The notes beneath the pieces are model-generated. The model saw nothing but the letters and a program-made list of their open reading frames with translations. It had not been told where the DNA came from and searched no databases. Source: an uncultured Acidimicrobiaceae bacterium (GTDB lineage: Bacteria > Actinomycetota > Acidimicrobiia > Spongiisociales > UBA5794). Taken from it: a stretch of DNA of 39,997 nt. The DNA lies in the NCBI GenBank assembly GCA_947258985.1, contig CAMYKI010000021.1, positions 1 to 39,997 of the forward strand, in the 5' to 3' direction. Numbering within the stretch: the first letter of the stretch is position 1; every line of letters begins with the position of its first letter. The position numbers were made by a program, and so were the translations under genes. Shown here one piece after another: positions 1-6,686 of the stretch.

Positions 1-227
1 CAACGACGGCGATGACCCGCACCATGATATGCCACTGCTCTGACCTCGTCACGTACCCGCCTGCTCTGCTCGAGCGGGCAATCCTAGGAGGTCTTGCCGG
101 CTCCTTGCGCCGGTACCTTCAGGGCGAGCCCGGCCGCCCAAGCTGCGTCAATGCCGTCGCGAAGGTCCCGGAGCCGATATGTCGTGCCCGCACCGAGAGT
201 TGGTTTGCGGCGAGCAAACTCTGCTCG
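1..227. other. left-edge stretch without a callable gene
   Basis: No convincing gene is visible here. A long plus-strand open frame crosses this stretch but continues antisense through the TetR gene and has no family character. On the minus strand an ATG at 26 opens MVRVIAVV and runs off the left edge after eight codons. It has no close SD sequence, so it could be the start of a neighbouring gene but cannot be called. Confidence 0.4.
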
Positions 228-228
228 C
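210..228 (-). terminator. candidate stem-loop after TetR gene
   Basis: A 7-bp perfect stem (GCGAGCA/TGCTCGC) with a 5-nt loop directly follows the stop of the minus-strand TetR gene. There is no T tract, so it is only a weak terminator candidate for the exporter operon. Confidence 0.25.
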
Positions 229-836
229 TACGCCCGGCGGGAGGCCCCTTCCAAGAACAGGTCGACAACTCGTTCGGCAATGACCTCTGCCGCAGGGCGG
301 TTCCCGCCGCGCTGGGCGGCAGGCATGCCGACGTCCTCGGGGATGTCCTGTACGGCGCTCGACATGCCGAAGAAGGTCTGCATCAGCAACTCCGGATCTA
401 CGTCACGCAACATCCCATCGCCAATAGCCGCAGCCATCAAGTTGCGAACAGGGGCCAACAGCCCCTCGACGTAGCGGCTCGACACCTTTGTGCGGGTCTC
501 GTCGCTGACGTAGCGGGTTGCGTCGTAGATGCGCTGGTCAAGGGCGGCCTTGCGGGCATCATCGGTATGCAGCATCGCCAACGCGACCAACTGCTTCCGC
601 AGCCCGCCTTCGACGGCCATGGCCGACTCGAGACGGCCGATGTCCTCGTCGATCATGCGCAGAGCCACCTGCTCGTAGATCTGTTCCTTCCCGTCGGGGA
701 AATGGTGATAGAGACTCGGGCGTTTGATCCCAGCAGCCTCGGTGATGGTCTGCAGCGAGATCCCGCGGTACCCGTATTCGAGAAGCTGATCGGCAAAGCC
801 ATCGAGGATCTGCTCTTTGGTCGATTCCGGGCTCAT
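228..836 (-). CDS. TetR-family repressor of the adjacent ABC exporter
   Basis: This 202-aa protein has a typical TetR N-terminal helix-turn-helix at about residues 8-52, with YGYRGISLQTITEAAGIKRP followed by the hallmark SLYHHFPDGKEQI. The C-terminal ligand-binding half is variable, as usual in the family. Its ATG overlaps the stop of the permease gene by 4 bp (ATGA at 833-836), so it is the last gene of an ATPase-permease-regulator operon. The likely role is autoregulated, drug-responsive repression of that operon through the palindrome at 2598-2615, which lies between the putative -35 and -10 of the ATPase gene. The ligand is unknown. Family assignment is firm; the target is inference from position. 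Confidence 0.88.
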   Translation of the reverse strand: MSPESTKEQILDGFADQLLEYGYRGISLQTITEAAGIKRPSLYHHFPDGKEQIYEQVALRMIDEDIGRLESAMAVEGGLRKQLVALAMLHTDDARKAALDQRIYDATRYVSDETRTKVSSRYVEGLLAPVRNLMAAAIGDGMLRDVDPELLMQTFFGMSSAVQDIPEDVGMPAAQRGGNRPAAEVIAERVVDLFLEGASRRA

Positions 837-1630
837 CGATCCACCTCCTCCGAATTACGCCGCAAGCCGAACCATACCGCTCCCACACCGAGGGCGAGCA
901 TGCTCAATGCCGCCACGCTCCCGTGCGTCAGCACCATTGGGTTCCACCCGGGGCTGAGGGCATCTCGCATCCCTTCGAGAAGGTACGTGAGCGGATTGAC
1001 ATCAGCTGCAACTGCCATCCAGCCTTGGAGTTGATCACGGGGCACGAACGTCGTTGTCATGAACGACAGCGGGAAGAACACATAGGTGACCGCGTTCACC
1101 GCCGCCATGGTCCGTCCGATGAGTGCAGCGGCGAGAGCCAGCAGCAGGAATCCCGCGCCTGCGACAACGGTGAAACCGATGACGACGGCAATGCCGGCCA
1201 ACCCGTGAGGCTGACTCAGTCCAAGCAGCCAGCCCAGGAGGACCAACACAACGGCCTGCGCCGCGATCACCAACGTGCCCGCCACGGTCGGGGCGACGGC
1301 AAAGAACCCCCGTCGCACCGGGGTGAGAGCCAGACACGAGTAGTAGCCGGAATCAAGATCGCGGAGCAGCAACTGCCCGGCGATCGCCCCTCCGCTGAAG
1401 GCTGTCGTAAGGAGTACTAGCGGCACGAGGAACGAGACATAACTGCCGCCGGGCACCATTGGTGCGGCGGCGGCGGATAACTGGCCGTCGTAAATGACGA
1501 GAAAGAAGGCGCTCATGAAGAGCGGCCCGGTTATAAGCGCCGGCACGCGCAAACAGGTGTCGAGTGATCGTCGCACCAGCGCCGCCAGAACGGATACCGG
1601 GCTCGCGGCTGTAGCGGTTGCTGTTGTCAT
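833..1630 (-). CDS. ABC-2 type exporter permease (DrrB-like)
   Basis: A 265-aa integral membrane protein with about six hydrophobic segments (roughly residues 30-50, 62-85, 110-135, 143-170, 175-200 and 235-257). The layout, including the LTPVRRGFFAVAPTVAGTL stretch and a NPLTYLLEGMRDAL motif near the end, is that of ABC-2 permeases of the DrrB/NodJ type. It should form the membrane half of a drug or lipid exporter with the ATPase encoded 15 bp upstream. It overlaps the downstream TetR gene by 4 bp, which implies translational coupling. The substrate cannot be read from sequence. Confidence 0.88.
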   Translation of the reverse strand: MTTATATAASPVSVLAALVRRSLDTCLRVPALITGPLFMSAFFLVIYDGQLSAAAAPMVPGGSYVSFLVPLVLLTTAFSGGAIAGQLLLRDLDSGYYSCLALTPVRRGFFAVAPTVAGTLVIAAQAVVLVLLGWLLGLSQPHGLAGIAVVIGFTVVAGAGFLLLALAAALIGRTMAAVNAVTYVFFPLSFMTTTFVPRDQLQGWMAVAADVNPLTYLLEGMRDALSPGWNPMVLTHGSVAALSMLALGVGAVWFGLRRNSEEVDR

Positions 1631-1645
1631 TGGTATCTCCCTCGA

Positions 1646-2566
1646 TCAGGCCGCGGTCAGGCGGAGGAATACGTCTTCGAGGCTGGGCTCGCTGATGGTG
1701 AGCGTGACGACTTCGATTCCGGCCTGAGTTAGCGTCGCCAAACGGCTGGGGGCACCGTCACGATCGATGATGAGTCGGAGCTCATTCGGCCGCTCCACGG
1801 GGTCGTCGTGCTGGCCACCGACAATCCGCTTGGCTTCCTCAGCGGCCGTGGCATCTACGAACTCCAGTGTCATCGTCCGTTCGCCGAGCCCGTCCTTGAG
1901 CTCGTCTGGTGTTGCGGTGACGAGCAGGCTTCCATCTCGCAGAATGCTGACGTCGTCGGCCAGATAGTCGGCTTCGTCGAGGTATTGGGTCGTCAGGAAC
2001 ACCGTCACCCCGTCCTCTCTGTTCAACCGCTGGATCTCTTCCCACAAGGCGCGCCGACTCGCCGGATCGAGGCCGGTCGTCGGCTCGTCGAGGAACAGGA
2101 GCCGAGGGTGATGGACCAGCGCCGCGGCGAGATCCATCCGACGCCGAAGCCCGCCGCTCCAAGTTTCTAGCCTGGTATCGATGTGGCTGCCGAGGTCAAG
2201 CAGTTCGACTAGATCTGCCGACCGGCGGGCCGCCGAGTGGTGTCCCAGACCTTGAAGTGTTGCCTGTAGCTGGAGTAGCTCCCGACCCGTCATCAGGTCA
2301 TCGACGCCCGTGTGCTGCAAGGTGACGCCCACTGCTGAGCGGACCCGTGGCGCCTCGGTCACGATGTCGTAGCCGCATACCTCCGCGGAACCGTCGGTTG
2401 GCTTGCGCAACGTCGTGAGCATTGCGACTGTTGTGGTCTTCCCCGACCCGTTCGGGCCGAGCAGGCACCAGACCCGGCCCTCCGGAACCGAGAGGTCGAG
2501 CCGCTCCACGGCGATAGTCTCGCCATATCGCTTAGTGAGTTGGTGGGTTTCGATTGCTAGCGCCAT
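1646..2566 (-). CDS. DrrA-like ABC exporter ATP-binding protein
   Basis: A 306-aa ATPase. Walker A is GPNGSGKT at residues 37-44, the signature is WSGGLRRR at about 136-143, and Walker B is LLFLDEPTTGLD at about 156-167. The switch position reads TTQYLDEAD, with Gln in place of the usual His, as in the daunorubicin-exporter DrrA group. The frame stays open upstream, but the ATG at 2566 is chosen because AAAGGA sits 7 bp before it and the family begins there; the longer frame would read through the promoter and operator. First gene of the exporter operon, 15 bp before the permease. It powers efflux of an unknown, probably hydrophobic compound. Confidence 0.92.
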   Translation of the reverse strand: MALAIETHQLTKRYGETIAVERLDLSVPEGRVWCLLGPNGSGKTTTVAMLTTLRKPTDGSAEVCGYDIVTEAPRVRSAVGVTLQHTGVDDLMTGRELLQLQATLQGLGHHSAARRSADLVELLDLGSHIDTRLETWSGGLRRRMDLAAALVHHPRLLFLDEPTTGLDPASRRALWEEIQRLNREDGVTVFLTTQYLDEADYLADDVSILRDGSLLVTATPDELKDGLGERTMTLEFVDATAAEEAKRIVGGQHDDPVERPNELRLIIDRDGAPSRLATLTQAGIEVVTLTISEPSLEDVFLRLTAA

Positions 2567-2597
2567 CTTGTATTCCTTTGCTCCACTATCTTTTACC

Positions 2598-2615
2598 CTA
2601 CCTACATGTAGGTAG
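2598..2615 (-). promoter_or_regulatory. 18-bp palindromic operator/promoter of the exporter operon
   Basis: CTACCTACATGTAGGTAG is a perfect palindrome 31 bp upstream of the ATPase start. On the minus strand it sits between a -35-like TTGCCA and a -10-like TAGGGT 18 bp apart. A repressor bound there would block RNA polymerase. The obvious candidate is the TetR protein at the end of the same operon. Seen directly: palindrome and promoter-like hexamers. Inferred: the protein that binds. Confidence 0.75.
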
Positions 2616-2832
2616 ATATGGCAAGTGGAAGAAATGAAACCAAGAGTGCGGTCCTGCTCTCCTAAGTCGCCCAACATCGCTGTCTGTTGGCTGGGAGGCA
2701 TGCCGCTCGGGAGTGCCGATGGCCCGGACTCACCGATCGGCGGCGTCGCTGCATTGCGCCTCTTGCGTATCGGGCGGCGGTAGTTGCCGTCAGATACGTG
2801 AGTTCGGTGGTAGCGCTCCCCCGCCGCGTGCC

Positions 2833-4545
2833 TCAGTAGTCGATCAGAACGATGAAGCTGGCGGTTGTGCCATCGCCGGAAGCCGATACGGACGCGCCCA
2901 AACCCCGCACTGGATCGGCGACACTTCGCCATCCGTCTTCCCATTCGATGTTGTCGTAGATACGGTGCGTGTCGACGTAGAACAGCAACCCGTCGCCGGG
3001 GAGCACGCTGTCCAACTCTCGGTACAAGGCCGAGTCGGCCATGCCGCTCGATCCTTGGGCCATCTCGGTGAGTAGACCGACGCTGGACGCCATGACAAGG
3101 CCATCCTCTGTCACCGTGTAGGCAACTGCGGTTTCGCCGCCCTCGGCAAGCACGCCGACGCCGTCTTCGACGACCAGCGGTACGCCCTCGGCGACGGCAA
3201 GCTCCTCGACGCCGGCGATGGCCTCTCGCACCGGAACCGGATCAAGCAGGCCGACCGCAAAACCAAGCCCGATCGGGAAACCGGCCTCGGCCGCCATCAG
3301 GCCGTCTGTCGATTCGACGGCAGCGAATACGATCTCCCGGCCGAGGTTGGGAAGAACATCGCCGAGAATGTCAACGCCGAGGATGTCCAGACCCATCACC
3401 CGAAACTCGTCGAACACAACCGGATCCATTTCCTCGAAGGTCGCCAGCTGATCGGCGATGTAGTCGTCGGGGATCGGGAAGGCATAGAACCCGTACGTAT
3501 CGGCAGGAAGACGGTCCCGGAAGCGAAGGTCGCCCTCGGCCATGCCGGTCCACGCGTCGGCAACGGCCGCCCCGGGTTCGACTGTCTGCACCATATCGAA
3601 ACGGAGCCCGTTGTCGGCGAATGTCATCGCTGCCGCCATCGACTCCCATCCATCCAGCATGTCGAGAGCGGCGTCGGTCGTCCCGAACTCGGCGAATACC
3701 GGGTCGCTGTAGACGTCCCGGAGCGCGTCCGCCGACATGTAGAACGCCACGGCCCGGTCCGAAGGCAAACGATCCATTGCGCTGCGGAACGCGTCATTGC
3801 TACCCAGACCACCGGTTTCGGACGCAGTCAATGAGGCGCGTAGCGTCCTCTCCTCCGGGGCGAGGAGCAGAAGATCGTCGTCGAGAACGATGAAGACATG
3901 CTCGGCCCATTCGTCTTCGGCAAGAAGAGACCAGCTGGGACGGCCCTCGATGGTGCCGGTTTCCAGGGTGCCGCCTTCACGATCGACCGCCGTAGCCAAG
4001 ATCTCGTCGAGGAAGGCTCCGGCCTTCTCGCCATCACGGACTGCAACACTGATCAGCATCTGAACGTCCTCAGCGTTCATGAAGCTGCTCCCATCCGGCC
4101 AGATCCCGATCGATGCGGAACGCCCCAACCACGGCACTACGTCGTCTGTGAACGTCATGCCCATCTGGTCTTGCCACGCGGTATCGATTTCCTCGACGAT
4201 ATCCAGCCCTGCCTCAACCTCGCCGACGTCGGCAAGGGGCCCGGCAAAAGCATCAACGAGCGCCTGGATGCCGCTGGTGTCACGCACCTGGAGCAGGTCA
4301 AAGGTCACAACCACCTGAGCGCTACTGGGGATTGCCCGTGTCGAGGCGAACGGATCGCCGACGAAGCTGCGGTAGATGGCAACCGATGCGATTGCCGCGA
4401 CAATGCCGAGACCAAGGATCACGCCGGCGATGATGCTGGACCGGCTCAATCGCTTGGGCTCGGTGATCAGCGGGACAGGGGCGACCAAATCCTGTGGGTC
4501 CGGCGGCAGCGGCCGCACCCGGCCCTCGGGGAAGTCGTGGTTCAT
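2833..4545 (-). CDS. DUF3352-family membrane-anchored protein
   Basis: A 570-aa protein with a short proline-rich cytoplasmic head, one transmembrane helix at about residues 37-58, and a large acidic extracytoplasmic domain. The order of motifs matches DUF3352: a P-S-A-(Q)-V-V-V-T-F-D-L start near residue 75, a DDVVPWLGRSASIGIW segment near 135-150, and several repeats of an F-M-x-x-x-L-P type. The family has no established biochemical role and is common in actinobacteria and chloroflexi. It appears monocistronic, with no partner gene sharing its direction closely. The ATG at 4545 gives the only sensible N-terminus. Confidence 0.75.
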   Translation of the reverse strand: MNHDFPEGRVRPLPPDPQDLVAPVPLITEPKRLSRSSIIAGVILGLGIVAAIASVAIYRSFVGDPFASTRAIPSSAQVVVTFDLLQVRDTSGIQALVDAFAGPLADVGEVEAGLDIVEEIDTAWQDQMGMTFTDDVVPWLGRSASIGIWPDGSSFMNAEDVQMLISVAVRDGEKAGAFLDEILATAVDREGGTLETGTIEGRPSWSLLAEDEWAEHVFIVLDDDLLLLAPEERTLRASLTASETGGLGSNDAFRSAMDRLPSDRAVAFYMSADALRDVYSDPVFAEFGTTDAALDMLDGWESMAAAMTFADNGLRFDMVQTVEPGAAVADAWTGMAEGDLRFRDRLPADTYGFYAFPIPDDYIADQLATFEEMDPVVFDEFRVMGLDILGVDILGDVLPNLGREIVFAAVESTDGLMAAEAGFPIGLGFAVGLLDPVPVREAIAGVEELAVAEGVPLVVEDGVGVLAEGGETAVAYTVTEDGLVMASSVGLLTEMAQGSSGMADSALYRELDSVLPGDGLLFYVDTHRIYDNIEWEDGWRSVADPVRGLGASVSASGDGTTASFIVLIDY

Positions 4546-4825
4546 CTGTACTCCATGGTGGCCTGACGGTTCATGTCGAATCGGTCAGAATCACCCAGAC
4601 CTTGAACCGCCTGATTCCGCCACGACCACCCCAACTCTTGCAGCTACGACTACAACGGCTCCGCCTGCAACAACGACCAATAACGCGTTCACCAGCGACA
4701 ACTACAACAACCCCGCCACCGGCATCGGCCTCTCCCGAGGGCGCCGAGCGATATCCCAGCCGCCAGTGGTAGCAACTGCGCTGGCAACGAGATGCAATAT
4801 CGTTGTAGGACTGCCGATGCGAGAG
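4546..4825 (+). other. intergenic stretch with a Thr-rich linker-like remnant
   Basis: No intact gene is visible. At about 4620-4750 the plus strand encodes a Thr/Ala/Pro/Asn-rich string containing TTTPTLAATTTTAPPATTT, which looks like the linker of a secreted or lipoprotein gene of this organism. It has no signal peptide or folded domain attached, so it may be a decayed gene fragment or chance low-complexity sequence. Confidence 0.3.
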
Positions 4826-5017
4826 TTAGTTGTCGGCGTCGTCTTCCGAATCCGCTTTGTCGGTCCGCTCTGAGGCCGCACCGAGTGCGACACCGATCGC
4901 GGCGCCCACAGCGATCCACACGGGACTGGAGGTTGCCGCAAACAGGGCGGCGCCAACGCCTGCGCCGAGAGCTAAGCCGACGCCGCTACCGATTTGCGGG
5001 GCTTTCTTGTTCGCCAT
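4826..5017 (-). CDS. small glycine-rich membrane protein
   Basis: A 63-aa protein starting MANKKAPQIG. It has a positively charged tip, then a hydrophobic Gly/Ala-rich stretch of about residues 9-46 (GVGLALGAGVGAALFAATSS followed by VWIAVGAAIGVALGAA), and an acidic, lysine-containing tail ending DSEDDADN. The GxxxG/AxxxG spacing suggests one or two packed membrane helices of the glycine-zipper type. The start at 5017 is preferred because AGGA lies 8 bp upstream and the longer frame adds only a basic, non-conserved stretch. No function can be assigned; small proteins of this style are often annotated hypothetical. Confidence 0.55.
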   Translation of the reverse strand: MANKKAPQIGSGVGLALGAGVGAALFAATSSPVWIAVGAAIGVALGAASERTDKADSEDDADN

Positions 5018-5086
5018 TGCGGTGATCCTAGGGCCACGTCTTGATTCACAACCACGGCTGCCCGCCATGATTCAACCCAGAGATTC

Positions 5087-5275
5087 ATGATCACTCCCCC
5101 AAAGCCCCCCGGCGAACCCGGGCGGCAAGCCGAACTCGAAGCATTCGACATACTCGACACCCTGCCCGGGGAAACCTACGACGCCATCACTCTGCTGGCA
5201 TCCGAGATTTGCCCAGTTCCCGCAGACCTATCACCTGATAGGCTTGTTCTCGAGAGTGCACCGAAACAGCAGTGA
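5087..5275 (+). pseudogene. truncated N-terminus of a GAF-domain sensor protein
   Basis: The first about 45 residues contain the conserved opening of GAF-type sensors: a P-rich start, E-A-F-D-I-L-D-T-L-P-G-E, T-Y-D-A-I-T-x-L-A, and C-P-V-P-A. In the family this leads into a GAF domain of well over 100 residues followed by kinase, GGDEF or similar output domains. Here homology stops at about position 5226, exactly where the CCTATC-N4-GATAGG operator begins, and the frame ends at 5275. It is therefore probably a gene remnant whose 3' part was replaced by the promoter region of the downstream hydrolase operon. No clear SD precedes the ATG. Confidence 0.5.
5227..5242 (+). promoter_or_regulatory. 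TetR-type operator A (CCTATC-N4-GATAGG) before the hydrolase-urease operon
   Basis: CCTATCACCTGATAGG has perfect 6-bp arms and lies 55 bp upstream of the isochorismatase-fold gene. The right arm overlaps a -10-like TAGGCT at 5239-5244, with a weak -35-like TTCCCG 16 bp before it. The same arm sequences recur at 28711, 29453 and 33750, which places this operon in the regulon proposed for the TetR protein at 28770-29441. Confidence 0.75.
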
Positions 5276-5297
5276 CGACAGCAACCTGGAGTGTGCG

Positions 5298-5942
5298 ATG
5301 AGCGTTCCGCGGATCAGACGACCGGACTTGGGCGTGCTCGTGATCGACGTCCAACCCTTCTTCATGGATCTGGCCTTTGCCGACGACCCCGTCGGGCGAG
5401 AAGCATTCGAGGTGCGGCTGGAACACCTGCTGATGATCACCGACTGGGCGGACCTGCCCATGGTCACCACGTTCGAGAAGCCAGTTGAAGAAACCGGCGA
5501 GTTGCCGGAGCGGCTCGAGGCGATGTTCCCCGCCGGCCGCCCGCGACACGTGAAGAACTACTTCGGCTGCATGGCCCACCCCGAAATCGCCGGCGACGTC
5601 GCTGCCATGGACCGCCGTCAGATCGCAGTGGCCGGCGCCGAGACCGACGTCTGCGTTCTGCAGTCGACGCTCGGCCTACTCGAGGCCGGCTACGAGGTGT
5701 TCCTCCTCGAGGATTGCCTCTCAACCACCGAGGCAGCCCCCGGGCCGGCGTTGCGGCGCATGTATACCGCCGGCGCAGTGCCGTGCACGCTGAAGACCAT
5801 GCTCTACGAACTCGTCGAGTGCGTCGACGCTACCCCGTGGTACCCCGACCTCTGGTTGGAAAAGGACCACCCCGACAACAAGCCGTTCCCGGAGACGTTC
5901 ATCCCACCAGAGGATTGGCCGGCTTGGGAGCCAAAGATCTGA
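5298..5942 (+). CDS. isochorismatase-family cysteine amidohydrolase
   Basis: A 214-aa Rossmann-like hydrolase. The family triad is visible: Asp17 in VLVIDVQPFF, Lys86 in RHVKNYFG, and the nucleophile Cys119 in GAETDVCVLQST. The start is the ATG at 5298, with GGAG 8 bp upstream. Family members hydrolyse amide, ureido or related C-N bonds (nicotinamide, N-carbamoylsarcosine, biuret, ureidoacrylate). It leads an operon with a urease-like enzyme 39 bp downstream, so a substrate that yields urea, carbamate or a ureido fragment is plausible. The exact substrate is not determined, and the sequence also resembles broad YcaC-like hydrolases. Regulation is likely through operator A. Confidence 0.85.
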   Translation: MSVPRIRRPDLGVLVIDVQPFFMDLAFADDPVGREAFEVRLEHLLMITDWADLPMVTTFEKPVEETGELPERLEAMFPAGRPRHVKNYFGCMAHPEIAGDVAAMDRRQIAVAGAETDVCVLQSTLGLLEAGYEVFLLEDCLSTTEAAPGPALRRMYTAGAVPCTLKTMLYELVECVDATPWYPDLWLEKDHPDNKPFPETFIPPEDWPAWEPKI

Positions 5943-5981
5943 GCACACAGCTAGCGTCACAGCTACCTACCCAGGGACAAG

Positions 5982-6686
5982 ATGCGGCTAACCGGCAAGG
6001 AACTCAACCGCCTCACCATCTTCACGCTCGCTGAGTTGGCGCGGCGTCGTCGTGGTCGGGGCCGCAAGCTCAATGCACCCGAAGCAGCCGCCATCGTTTG
6101 CGACGAGATCCTGGAATACGCCTGGGACGGGCTGACGCTCGGCGAGGTGATCGAAAAGGCCGGAACGGTACTCACCCGTGACGATCTCATGGACGGAGTT
6201 CCCGAAGTCATCGGGCAGATCGAAATCGACGCCTTGTTCCCCAGCGGAACGGTGCTGGTCGTCGTTCCCGAACCGTTCGGCCCTCCCCCACCCGATGCGC
6301 CATCTGCACCGGGCGCCGTCACAGTTGGCGAAGACCCGGTCGATCTGAACGCCGGCCGGACCGGCATTACCCTCTTGGTTCGGAACGGTGCCGATGTTCC
6401 CATCGAAGTCACCTCGCACTTCCACTTCTTCGAAGCGAACCGTTCGCTCGACTTCGATCGCCGCCTGGCATTCGGGATGCGCCTCGACACACCGGCCGGA
6501 GTCGCCATCCGCTGGGAACCGGGAGAAGGCAAGGACGTCGGACTGATCCCGCTCGGAGGTGACCGCGAGGTCTGGGGATTCGCCGGTCTGATCGACGGCC
6601 CTCTCGACGCCGCAGACGCCAACTCCATCCTCGACGAAGCCATTCGCCGCGGCTACGCCCATGAGGAGCAATCCGATGCCGAGTGA
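5982..6686 (+). CDS. ureAB: urease gamma-beta fusion subunit
   Basis: A 234-aa protein. Residues 1-100 are a urease gamma subunit (LTGKELNRLTIFTLAELARR, then RGRKLNAPEAAAIVCDEILE and the closing LTRDDLMDGVPEVI). Residues about 110-215 are a beta subunit (GRTGITLLVRNGADVPIEV, SHFHFFEANRSLDFDRR, MRLDTPAGVAIRWEPG). A fused subunit of this length is also seen in Helicobacter UreA. The start at 5982 follows AGGGA 5-6 bp upstream. The stop lies inside the start region of the alpha-subunit gene (11-bp overlap with the chosen start). Structural role: scaffold subunit of the trimer that holds the nickel-containing alpha subunit in the cytoplasm. Confidence 0.9.
   Translation: MRLTGKELNRLTIFTLAELARRRRGRGRKLNAPEAAAIVCDEILEYAWDGLTLGEVIEKAGTVLTRDDLMDGVPEVIGQIEIDALFPSGTVLVVVPEPFGPPPPDAPSAPGAVTVGEDPVDLNAGRTGITLLVRNGADVPIEVTSHFHFFEANRSLDFDRRLAFGMRLDTPAGVAIRWEPGEGKDVGLIPLGGDREVWGFAGLIDGPLDAADANSILDEAIRRGYAHEEQSDAE

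Noticed and set aside
12..1034. Long plus-strand open frame antisense to the TetR and permease genes
   Set aside because: It has no family motifs and mirrors the high-GC third positions of the real minus-strand genes, so it is a coding shadow.
3898..4566. Plus-strand open frame of over 200 codons antisense to the DUF3352 gene
   Set aside because: The composition is irregular, no domain is recognisable, and the opposite strand carries a complete family-like protein.
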